Positions 31,325-38,914 of a DNA stretch of 64,000 nucleotides are shown in pieces. The stretch covers positions 1 through 64,000 of the forward strand of contig CAAEUE010000019.1 of assembly GCA_900759015.1 (NCBI GenBank), in the 5' to 3' direction. The stretch's first letter is position 1; every line of letters starts with the position of its first letter. The translations under genes and the position numbers were made by a program. This stretch comes from Clostridia bacterium. Lineage in GTDB: Bacteria; Bacillota; Clostridia; TANB77; CAG-508. The notes beneath the pieces were generated by a model. It worked only from the letters and a program-made list of their open reading frames with translations. It had not been told where the DNA came from and searched no databases.

Positions 31325-31465
31325 TATTCTAATTAATATAATATTTGCATTTTGTACTATGATCTTATAAAATTCTATGATTGTTACAATAGCTGTATTA
31401 CAAACCCAAAATCATACAAAATAATGACCTTCTAAAATCGATTTTAAGCCATTTTTATTTTTTGG
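31325..31465 (+). repeat. Repeat unit, block 2 second copy
   Basis: Matches 28525-28660. The first 25 bases (TATTCTAATTAATATAATAT and on) are identical, as is ACAAAATAATGACCTTCTA near the end. The middle is diverged. Confidence 0.7.
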
Positions 31466-31597
31466 TCGATAAATTACTTGTTTATAATTTAAGGTTAAAT
31501 ATTGATTTTAGAAAATTACTATTAAAAAGTAGGTTTTTTTGAAAAAACTATTGTCATATATAGATATACAAAAAAGTACCCAAAAAGCGACGCACGA

Positions 31598-31709
31598 GAA
31601 TCGATTTTAAGCTGTTTTTATTTTTTAGGCATATAGTTTATTGTCTGTAAAATAAGGTAAATATAGAGAAATAGGCATTTTAGAGATTTTTGAAAAAATT
31701 TCATACAAT
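31598..31709 (+). repeat. Repeat unit, block 3 second copy
   Basis: Matches 28635-28740 with TAGGCATATAGTTTATTGTC and GATTTTTGAAAAAATTT. A short further copy of its start, CGCACGAGAATCGATTTTAAGC, lies at 32642-32663. Confidence 0.7.
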
Positions 31710-32019
31710 TTAATAAATAAAGATAAAAAATATATAATAAGAAAAAATTATAGATATAAATTTAAAAATATAATAATAAAATAATTATAGTAATGAAATT
31801 ATATAAGTAAAATAAAAAAATGTCTTAAAATTGATTTTAATGAGTCATAAGAATATTAATATAACAATAATGCAAACAAATTATAATAATGAATATAATA
31901 TAGATATAATAATAAAAAAATAAAGACATATAAATGAATATTAATATATATATAACAGCTCAAAGCCTTGAATTAGTAGAATTAGAGGTTTATAGCTATC
32001 TTACTCAAAGTCCTATCTC

Positions 32020-32082
32020 TTATTGCACAAAACTTTGATTTTGTGCAATGTTATATATCCATTTTTCAATGTCTAATATCAT
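32020..32082 (-). CDS. Possible 20-residue peptide in the minus-strand unit
   Basis: An ATG at 32082 follows AGGGAGG (32094-32100) with an 11-base gap. It encodes MILDIEKWIYNIAQNQSFVQ. The 3' end of this frame lies in the hairpin 32023-32048. It has no known relatives to my knowledge. The ribosome site is good, but a frame this short may be chance in AT-rich DNA. Confidence 0.25.
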   Translation of the reverse strand: MILDIEKWIYNIAQNQSFVQ

Positions 32083-32363
32083 ACCTGTACTATCCTCCCT
32101 CTTTCTTTTTAAACGATTATATTAACTTTATTGCAATAGATTTACTTTTATATTCTAACCAATTATTGTATTATATGGATTCTGAATAGCTACTAGTGAG
32201 ATACAGAAAATTATTAATAAAATAAAATAATATATACAATAACCATTATTTTTTCTTTTATAGTACCTACCCTGTTCCTTGTTATAAAATATAAATTAAT
32301 TTCACTTGTTAACATTATAATTCGAAGATTGATATCATACTCCCCTCTTTTCGCATTATACGT

Positions 32364-32392
32364 ATTATAACTTTATAATTTATATTTGTCTA
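32364..32392 (-). promoter_or_regulatory. Strong minus-strand promoter in the gene-poor region
   Basis: On the minus strand TAGACA (32387-32392) is 17 bases from a perfect TATAAT (32364-32369). Transcription would start near 32357 and immediately meet AGAGGGGAGT-ATG. No long ORF follows, so a small RNA or small-peptide transcript is possible. Confidence 0.45.
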
Positions 32393-32396
32393 TCCA

Positions 32397-32436
32397 TAAA
32401 AAAAGAGGTGTCAAAATTTGTAGTTCTAACACCTCT
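32397..32436 (-). terminator. Minus-strand terminator in the gene-poor region
   Basis: AGAGGTGT and ACACCTCT (32404-32411 and 32429-32436) flank a 17-base loop. On the minus strand seven T follow. It would end a leftward transcript coming from 32437-32795, where I see no gene. Confidence 0.6.
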
Positions 32437-32733
32437 CTGTAACAATAACCATATTTCTGTTCCCATTTGCCAATTATTTGAATGTTTTTATAATTCAATT
32501 TTATTATAACTTATCTTGAATATTTTTTCTTTAAAAGATTTTGCTTTGCTAATAAAAAAATTACTGTATTTATGATTATAAATTATTAATTATTATTACA
32601 AATGGCTACAACCCACTGTTTTCAACACTTTTAAATCGCAACGCACGAGAATCGATTTTAAGCCATTTTTATTAAAAATCCATATAACTTCATTGCTAAA
32701 AAAAGCCTATTTTTACTAATTTTACTATTTTAA

Positions 32734-32762
32734 TTGAATTTATATATAAAATGTCATATAAT
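32734..32762 (+). promoter_or_regulatory. Promoter of asnS
   Basis: TTGAAT (32734-32739), 17 bases, perfect TATAAT (32757-32762). The leader is under 30 bases, too short for a T-box. Confidence 0.7.
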
Positions 32763-32795
32763 ATGAAAAGATTTTATATTTTTTAGGAGGATAAT

Positions 32796-34187
32796 ATGGA
32801 AAAAGTAATTTTAAAAGATCTATATAGACAAAAAGAAAAATATGCAGATAAAGAAATTTGTATCGAAGGTTGGGTTCGTACTATAAGAGATTCAAAAACA
32901 TTTGGATTTATAGAATTAAATGATGGTACATTCTTTAAAAATGTACAAGTTGTATTTAACGATAATTTAGCAAACTTTAATGATATTTGTAAATTAACTA
33001 TCAGCTCTACAATAAAAGTTGAAGGTAAATTTATATTAACTGAAAATGCTAAACAACCATTCGAAATACAAGCAACTGCAGTAGAAATAGAATGCTTATC
33101 AGATAATAGCTATCCACTTCAAAAGAAAAGGCATTCATTTGAATATTTAAGAACAATCGCACATTTACGTCCAAGGAGTAATACATTTAATGCTGTATTC
33201 CGTGTTAGAAGCGCACTAGCATATGCAATACATAAATTCTTCCAAGAAAAAGGATTCGTATATGTAAATACACCACTTATTACAGCAAGTGATGCAGAAG
33301 GTGCTGGAGAAATGTTTAATGTAAATTCATTTGATTTAAATAATTTACCTAAAGACGATAAAGGAAATGTAGATTTTTCTCAAGACTTCTTTGGAAAGCC
33401 AGCACATCTAACAGTTAGTGGTCAATTAAATGCTGAAACATTTGCAGAAGCTTTTTGCAATGTATATACATTCGGACCAACATTCCGTGCTGAAAATTCT
33501 AATACTGTTAAGCATGCTGCAGAATTTTGGATGGTTGAACCAGAAATATGCTTTGCAGACTTAAATGATGACATGGACTTAGCTGAAGAAATGATTAAAT
33601 ATATCTTTAAATATGTTATAGATAATTATCCAGAAGAAATGCAATTCTTTAATAATTTTGTAGATAAAGGTCTTTTAGATAGATTAAATAATGTTATAAA
33701 TTCAGATTTTGCAAGAATTAGTTATACTGATGCTGTTTCAGAATTAGAAAAACATAACGATGAATTTGAATATAAGGTTAGTTGGGGTGTTGATTTGCAA
33801 ACTGAACATGAAAGATATCTATGTGAAAAGATATTCCAAAAACCTGTATTTGTAACTGATTACCCAAAAGATATTAAAGCATTTTATATGAAACTAAATG
33901 ATGACGGAAAAACTGTCGCAGCAGCTGATTTATTAGCTCCTGGAATAGGTGAAATCATTGGTGGAAGCCAAAGAGAAGACAATTATGATAAATTATTAGC
34001 TAGAATAAAAGAATTAAATATGCCAATGGAAAATTATGATTGGTATTTAGATTTAAGAAAATATGGTAGCTGTAAGCATGCAGGCTTTGGTCTTGGTTTT
34101 GAAAGAGCTATTATGTATTTAACAGGAATGAAAAATATCCGTGATGTAATACCTTTCCCAAGAACACCAAATAACTGTGAATTCTAA
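32796..34187 (+). CDS. asnS: Asparagine-tRNA ligase
   Basis: This class IIb aminoacyl-tRNA synthetase charges tRNA-Asn with asparagine. It has 463 residues, the normal length. An N-terminal OB-fold anticodon-binding domain (CIEGWVRTIRDSKTFGFIEL) is followed by the class II core. Motif 2 is the region TFGPTFRAENSNTVKHAAEF. Motif 3 is GFGLGFERAIMYLTG near the end. TGGSQRE-like GGSQREDNYD binds substrate. It starts behind TAGGAGG and forms its own transcription unit. Direct Asn charging means the amidotransferase route is not needed for this tRNA. Confidence 0.97.
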   Translation: MEKVILKDLYRQKEKYADKEICIEGWVRTIRDSKTFGFIELNDGTFFKNVQVVFNDNLANFNDICKLTISSTIKVEGKFILTENAKQPFEIQATAVEIECLSDNSYPLQKKRHSFEYLRTIAHLRPRSNTFNAVFRVRSALAYAIHKFFQEKGFVYVNTPLITASDAEGAGEMFNVNSFDLNNLPKDDKGNVDFSQDFFGKPAHLTVSGQLNAETFAEAFCNVYTFGPTFRAENSNTVKHAAEFWMVEPEICFADLNDDMDLAEEMIKYIFKYVIDNYPEEMQFFNNFVDKGLLDRLNNVINSDFARISYTDAVSELEKHNDEFEYKVSWGVDLQTEHERYLCEKIFQKPVFVTDYPKDIKAFYMKLNDDGKTVAAADLLAPGIGEIIGGSQREDNYDKLLARIKELNMPMENYDWYLDLRKYGSCKHAGFGLGFERAIMYLTGMKNIRDVIPFPRTPNNCEF

Positions 34188-34218
34188 CAGAGCAAATGTT
34201 TGGTATTTGTTTAATAGT

Positions 34219-34256
34219 AAAGTCCCCTATCTTAAATTAATAAGATAGGGGACTTT
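34219..34256. terminator. Bidirectional terminator between asnS and the DUF2207 gene
   Basis: AAAGTCCCCTATCTTA (34219-34234) pairs perfectly over 16 bases with 34241-34256 around AATTAA. It serves asnS on the plus strand. The minus-strand DUF2207 gene reads into it only because of a frameshift at 34314. Confidence 0.9.
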
Positions 34257-36210
34257 TATGCATGTTAAATATTAAATAATAGAGATTTAGAAAGCACCTG
34301 CTCCCCCGCCTCCGGCCTCCTCCACCACCGGAACCAGAACCAGAATAGCCAGTAGAAGAATTTATTGAAGTTGTGAATGAAGATGAATAGCTTGACATAC
34401 ATAAGACTGGATATGTTAAATATATTTGTTCATCTGTGTAACCAGCTTCTATTAATTCTTCTTTAAATTCTTTTGATACTTTATCTGCAATACCAAATAA
34501 TGAAGCAAATACTAAATATTCGTCCCAAATATTTAACTCTATTGGGTATCTGTCTTTTATTAAACTATAATCTTTTAAATATTTCCATAGTCCAAGTACT
34601 TCTTTTTGATCTTGAGTATATTTATCTGTAGGAATTTTATATAAATCATCTAAAATTACTATAATAATAAATGCGAAAAAAGCTGTAAATATAAAAGATA
34701 TAATAAATTCTATAATTCCAAGAGATTTGTCTGGATTTATTAGCAACGTATTACATAAAAACAATATGATTAATGTTACTATTAGTATTATGAAATTTAA
34801 TATTAAACTTGTCTTAACTTTCTTATATATTGTTTTATTATCAATTAATCTTTTTGAGCTAGCTTTAGAAATTTGTTGAACTAATTTGCTATTTTTAGAT
34901 ATTTCTTTAAAGCGTGCATTTAATTCTACTATTTTTTCTGTATAATTTGAAACATTAAAATTTGTAGAAATTTGATCTGAAAAAATTAATGATAGTATTT
35001 GTTTTTCATATGGGTACAATTTGGAAAAATCTGCATTTTTATTAATAGAAACATTATATTCGTATTCAGATTGTTTCTTCTTATTTGCATTCTTTTTTGT
35101 TTCCATATTTAATATTTTTCTATTTGTTAAGTCTAGTATCGTTGCAATAATTAAATTGGAACTTAGCGCATCAGTCATCTTTGATGGTAATAAAGCCTGA
35201 TATTCTAATAAGTTTAAACGTTTAGGTATATCTCTAAAATAGTTTACATTTTTTATAGTTGTTCTAAACTTATTACTTTTTATAACTCCATACATTAAGA
35301 AAATTATACAAAAACCAACTAACAATACTCCTAAAATAATATTAATCGTTATATGTATAAAATATCTAGTATTTCCTAAAGACATACTATCTTCAATTTT
35401 ATATAAACTGTTAAAATCATAATCATTATTATATTTTTTTGTACAATTCATTAGTACAGTATTAGGAAAGACTATTCTAGCATCAACAGGCTTACCAGAT
35501 GGAATATTTTTAATATTAAAACTAATGCAATTTGATAACGAATCTAACATAACTTGTATATTCTCTAGTTTTGTAGCATATGTATGCGGATAATATTTTA
35601 CATCATCCATATTTATAGATTTTGGTAAGTAAATATCTAAATTAAACTCATCGACATCAGTTTCTATTCCACTACCTATAAAATTATAATATATTTCACT
35701 CATATCATTATATTGAACAACTGCATCTGTTATATCATAAGAATAGTGAACAGTTTGAAAATTATTAGAAGATATTGGAGAATAAACCATTATATCATAT
35801 CCTTCTGTTTTATCTTCATTCACTTTATTTATAGTATAAACACCATTATCACCTTTCTCTGCAACAGATGCTTTTGTAAAATTAGTTGTTGTATTATCTG
35901 AATTTGTAACAGCAACATTTAGATTTTCGATTCCAGTTGCCTGATATCTAGCAGAATTTGGTTCCATCGAATCCTTATGGGTTTTATAATAATATCTTAA
36001 ATCTCGAGTTAAACCATTTGCACTACTTGAAAAATAATAAGTGATAGACTCATCTATATGAATTGTTCCATCTTCTTGAATATAAGCATCCATATCATAA
36101 TTGGTAATATCATAAGATGGTCCATCTGCTAATACATTGTTAGGTATTAATGCTATAACTGCCAAAATAATAGTTATAATTATTATCTTTAATTTCTTTA
36201 TTTGCTCCAT
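34237..36210 (-). CDS. DUF2207 membrane protein with a frameshifted C-terminus
   Basis: The start ATG at 36210 (MEQIKKLKIIII) follows GAGG. It is a signal-anchored protein of the DUF2207/YciQ family, with an extracytoplasmic beta domain (SYDITNYDMDAYIQEDGTIH), a membrane segment near residue 290, a cytoplasmic part and two more segments near 475-520. The end is odd: after GYSGSGSGGGGG the frame goes into RRRGSRCFLNLYY and runs through the terminator. Removing one C from GGCCGG (34314-34315) gives GGC GGA GGC GGG GGA and GAGAF-stop at 34287-34289, the ending normal for this family. It lies 20 bases after rho. LemA and a DUF3137-like protein, common partners, lie at 42-44 kb. Confidence 0.85.
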   Translation of the reverse strand: MEQIKKLKIIIITIILAVIALIPNNVLADGPSYDITNYDMDAYIQEDGTIHIDESITYYFSSSANGLTRDLRYYYKTHKDSMEPNSARYQATGIENLNVAVTNSDNTTTNFTKASVAEKGDNGVYTINKVNEDKTEGYDIMVYSPISSNNFQTVHYSYDITDAVVQYNDMSEIYYNFIGSGIETDVDEFNLDIYLPKSINMDDVKYYPHTYATKLENIQVMLDSLSNCISFNIKNIPSGKPVDARIVFPNTVLMNCTKKYNNDYDFNSLYKIEDSMSLGNTRYFIHITINIILGVLLVGFCIIFLMYGVIKSNKFRTTIKNVNYFRDIPKRLNLLEYQALLPSKMTDALSSNLIIATILDLTNRKILNMETKKNANKKKQSEYEYNVSINKNADFSKLYPYEKQILSLIFSDQISTNFNVSNYTEKIVELNARFKEISKNSKLVQQISKASSKRLIDNKTIYKKVKTSLILNFIILIVTLIILFLCNTLLINPDKSLGIIEFIISFIFTAFFAFIIIVILDDLYKIPTDKYTQDQKEVLGLWKYLKDYSLIKDRYPIELNIWDEYLVFASLFGIADKVSKEFKEELIEAGYTDEQIYLTYPVLCMSSYSSSFTTSINSSTGYSGSGSGGGGGRRRGSRCFLNLYYLIFNMHKSPLSY

Positions 36211-36230
36211 ATAAAAGTACCTCATCCCAA

Positions 36231-37550
36231 TTATTTAAATCTTCTTAAGTATAAATCTATTTTATCTAAAAACTCTGCATTATTCTTTGTTTGTACCATT
36301 TGAGAAATAATATTTTCCGTAACATCAGCTACAGGTAAATTATTTAAAGCTTTACGCAATGCATAAACAGTCTCCATTTCTTTAGGAGTAAGGAGTAAAT
36401 CTTCTCTTCTTGTACCAGACTTATTAATGTCAATTGCAGGGAAAATACGTTTTTCTGATAATTTTCTATCTAAGTGTACTTCCATATTACCTGTACCCTT
36501 AAATTCTTCAAATATTACATCATCCATTCTACTTCCGGTTTCTATTAAAGCAGAAGCAAGAATTGTTAAACTACCACCATTTTCTATATTTCTAGCAGCA
36601 CCGAAAAATTTCTTAGGTTTATGTAATGCATTTGGATCAAGACCACCAGATAAAGTTCTTCCAGAAGATGGAATAACTAAATTGTATGCTCTTGCAAGCC
36701 TTGTAATACTATCTAATAAAATAACAACATCTTTGCCTTGTTCTACTAATCTTTTTGATCTTTCTATAACCATTTCTGCTACTTTTACATGATGTTCTGG
36801 TAATTCATCAAATGTAGAATATATTACATCCCCGTTTATAGAACGTTTCATATCGGTAACTTCTTCTGGTCTTTCATCTATTAATAATACTATTAATTCA
36901 ATTTCCGGATTGTTTTTTGTAATGCTATTAGCAAATTTTTTGATTAAAGTTGTCTTTCCAACTTTTGGTGGAGCTACTATCATTCCTCTTTGTCCTTTTC
37001 CTATTGGACTTATTAAATCTATCATTCTCATTGCATATTCTGTAGGTTCAGTTTCTAACTTGATTCTTTCATTTGGATAAATAGGTGTTAAGTCATCAAA
37101 TTTCTTTCTTCTATAGGCTTTTTCTGGTGCATCACCATTTACTTCGCCTACAAAAATTAAAGATGGAAATCTTTCACCTTCTTTTGCCATTCTAGAAATT
37201 CCCTTTATGTGATCACCTGTATCTAATTTAAATCTTCTTATTTGTACTGGGGAAATATATACATCATCTGGTGTGGAAAGATAATTTTCACCTCTTAAAA
37301 AACCATAACCATCAGGTAATACTTCTAATATTCCTTCTGCGATTTTGTCATCACTGTTAGTGATTTTATATGTTGTATTACTGTCTGTTACAACACTTTC
37401 ATTATTTTCTTTTTTTTCTTCGCTATTAGTAGTATCATTTTCGTTTAATAAGTCAATTAATTCACTTTTTTTATATTTTGAATATCCTTTAATATTTTTG
37501 TTTTTTGCAAGCTCTCTTAATTCACTTAGACTATAATCTTCTAAGTTCAT
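36231..37550 (-). CDS. rho: Transcription termination factor Rho
   Basis: This hexameric RNA helicase releases transcripts. The 439-residue product has the Rho_N SAP-like domain (LSELRELAKNKNIKGYSKY). An acidic linker and the cold-shock RNA-binding domain (GILEVLPDGYGFLRG) follow. The RecA-like ATPase has Walker A APPKVGKTTL, Walker B VVILLDSITRLARAYN, and the Q-loop region SGRTLSGGLDP. It starts behind GGAGGG. The DUF2207 gene follows directly. Its presence next to strong intrinsic terminators shows both termination modes are in use. Confidence 0.97.
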   Translation of the reverse strand: MNLEDYSLSELRELAKNKNIKGYSKYKKSELIDLLNENDTTNSEEKKENNESVVTDSNTTYKITNSDDKIAEGILEVLPDGYGFLRGENYLSTPDDVYISPVQIRRFKLDTGDHIKGISRMAKEGERFPSLIFVGEVNGDAPEKAYRRKKFDDLTPIYPNERIKLETEPTEYAMRMIDLISPIGKGQRGMIVAPPKVGKTTLIKKFANSITKNNPEIELIVLLIDERPEEVTDMKRSINGDVIYSTFDELPEHHVKVAEMVIERSKRLVEQGKDVVILLDSITRLARAYNLVIPSSGRTLSGGLDPNALHKPKKFFGAARNIENGGSLTILASALIETGSRMDDVIFEEFKGTGNMEVHLDRKLSEKRIFPAIDINKSGTRREDLLLTPKEMETVYALRKALNNLPVADVTENIISQMVQTKNNAEFLDKIDLYLRRFK

Positions 37551-37664
37551 AAAATCCCTCCTATATTTAATTACATATTATAATTACATGAGAAATAATA
37601 TTCTAGATTAAAAGTTTGATAAAAAGAAATAGAAAAATAAATGGATAAAATAATAATTTATTAA

Positions 37665-37723
37665 ATATATATCTGTTATTAAGAAAGAAAAGAAAATCAA
37701 AAATTTTAATAACAGATATATAT
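37665..37723 (-). terminator. Perfect 18-base inverted repeat between divIC and rho
   Basis: 37665-37682 and 37706-37723 are perfect inverted repeats (ATATATATCTGTTATTAA) around a 23-base loop. On the minus strand an AT-rich, T-containing stretch follows, so it may end the yabP-yabQ-divIC transcript before rho. Confidence 0.5.
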
Positions 37724-37763
37724 GTGTAAAATATTTAGAATCCTATTATTAATATTTTAAATT

Positions 37764-38048
37764 TTATTTATTAGCATCAACATAAACTCTTTCATTTGGC
37801 AAATACATGTCTAATTTATCTCTTGCGATTTGCTCTATATATTCATCAGAATTAATGTTAGCTTCCATATCTGCTAACTCATTTTTGTACTCTTGTTGAT
37901 TTTGAATTTGTGAAGAAACATAATCTTGTTCTGTTTTATATGAATTTAATGTTGTTTGTTGTTTTATTAGAACATAAATAAAATAAGATAATACAATTAA
38001 AATTATAATAATTTTTAATATTTTTTTATTTCTAAAAATGCTTTTCAT
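37764..38048 (-). CDS. divIC: Septum formation initiator DivIC (FtsB family)
   Basis: This 94-residue bitopic protein of the division machinery has a basic cytoplasmic start and one membrane segment (residues 11-29). The coiled coil is NSYKTEQDYVSSQIQNQQ, and the family C-terminal motif is SDEYIEQIARDKLDMYLPNE. In B. subtilis divIC also follows yabP-yabQ, and the same order is kept here on the minus strand. It joins FtsL and DivIB outside the membrane. Confidence 0.85.
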   Translation of the reverse strand: MKSIFRNKKILKIIIILIVLSYFIYVLIKQQTTLNSYKTEQDYVSSQIQNQQEYKNELADMEANINSDEYIEQIARDKLDMYLPNERVYVDANK

Positions 38049-38084
38049 AAGTATATTTTCTCTCCTATAATCAATTCTATATAA

Positions 38085-38504
38085 TTATACATTATAATTA
38101 TTTTTTTGTATAGTTTTTTTTGATTTATTTTTACATTTTTTTATAGTTTTATTTATAAAATTGTAAAATTTTTTAAATAAAGATAAAAAAAAGTCTATTA
38201 TTACCTGAACCGGAGTTAATATTTTTAAAAAAATTACATTTATCAATTTCGCAAATAAAAGCATGTACATTACTATACCTATTAAAATACCTAAAAAAAG
38301 ATATAATCTTAATTCGCCATCATTAAATTTAAAAATAGCCGAAATTATTAAAAATCCAGAAATAAGCCAAAACAAAACATCTTCTATATATGTAATTATA
38401 TTATTAGTTTTAAATTTTTTCCTTAATATTCTAAAAATATCAAATATGAAAGCAACAATCAATCCTAAAACAATAAATATAAAGAAATTATACAATTGTA
38501 ACAT
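38085..38504 (-). CDS. yabQ: Spore cortex biosynthesis protein YabQ
   Basis: This 139-residue membrane protein with four hydrophobic segments has the YabQ features FDIFRILRKKF after the first segment, YIEDVLFWLISGF, and a Lys-rich C-terminal tail (KKCKNKSKKTIQKN). YabQ is needed for spore cortex peptidoglycan. It starts behind TAGGAG, 14 bases after yabP. It is a reliable sign of sporulation capacity. Confidence 0.9.
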   Translation of the reverse strand: MLQLYNFFIFIVLGLIVAFIFDIFRILRKKFKTNNIITYIEDVLFWLISGFLIISAIFKFNDGELRLYLFLGILIGIVMYMLLFAKLINVIFLKILTPVQVIIDFFLSLFKKFYNFINKTIKKCKNKSKKTIQKNNYNV

Positions 38505-38518
38505 ATAAAACTCCTACA

Positions 38519-38812
38519 TTATTTAAAAATTTTACTAAAAATACTCTCATTTTTTCTTTCTGGGCTATCTTGGCTATAACTAATACTTGCGATATTGCCT
38601 TCTATTTTTACTTCACTTTCATCTATATTTAATTTATTTATTTTCAATTCTGAACCTTTTATTGTAAGCATGCCTAAATCTGTCGAAAGAATAACTACTT
38701 GATCATCAAAACTTAATATATCATTAATACCTGTTACATTTAATCTTTCTCTATTTTCCAAAACAACATTTTGCATAACATTAATATTATTTTGTTTTCT
38801 TTCTTCAATCAT
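38519..38812 (-). CDS. yabP: Sporulation protein YabP
   Basis: This 97-residue soluble YabP/YqfC family protein has the core VLENRERLNVTGINDILSFD and VVILSTDLGMLTIKGSELKI. YabP acts in spore coat or cortex formation together with YabQ. It starts behind AAGGAGG and heads yabP-yabQ-divIC. A terminator of the upstream gene lies at 38874-38900, so a promoter for this operon should lie between 38813 and 38873. I could not assign its sigma class. Confidence 0.9.
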   Translation of the reverse strand: MIEERKQNNINVMQNVVLENRERLNVTGINDILSFDDQVVILSTDLGMLTIKGSELKINKLNIDESEVKIEGNIASISYSQDSPERKNESIFSKIFK

Positions 38813-38873
38813 AACTCGTACCTCCTTAAATATATATATTCAATAATCAAATAAAATATTACTAATAAAAAGC

Positions 38874-38900
38874 AAAAAAGAAATAGCTTTTAACTATTTC
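38874..38900 (-). terminator. Terminator of the DnaB-like gene
   Basis: GAAATAG (38880-38886) pairs with CTATTTC (38894-38900), and a run of A on the plus strand gives TTTTTT on the transcript. It separates the DnaB-like gene from yabP. Confidence 0.75.
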
Positions 38901-38914
38901 CTTTCATAAATAAC

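Larger units (their letters stand above)
30858..32795 (+). other. Gene-poor, extremely AT-rich region of 1.9 kb
   Basis: No convincing protein gene on either strand. It holds the scattered pieces of the 315-base unit, a short CGCACGAGAATCGATTTTAAGC repeat at 31590 and 32641, and a perfect hairpin (TTGCACAAAA/TTTTGTGCAA, 32023-32048). It also holds a minus-strand promoter, terminator and tiny ORF described separately. The asnS promoter closes it. Confidence 0.7.

Noticed and set aside
30858..32330. Several AT-rich frames of 40 to 50 codons on both strands, such as a hydrophobic minus-strand frame near 32180-32280
   Set aside because: No start codon with a ribosome site. In DNA this AT-rich, hydrophobic open frames are expected by chance.
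32600..32795. T-box riboswitch upstream of asnS
   Set aside because: No T-box sequence or terminator lies before the gene and the leader after the promoter is under 30 bases.
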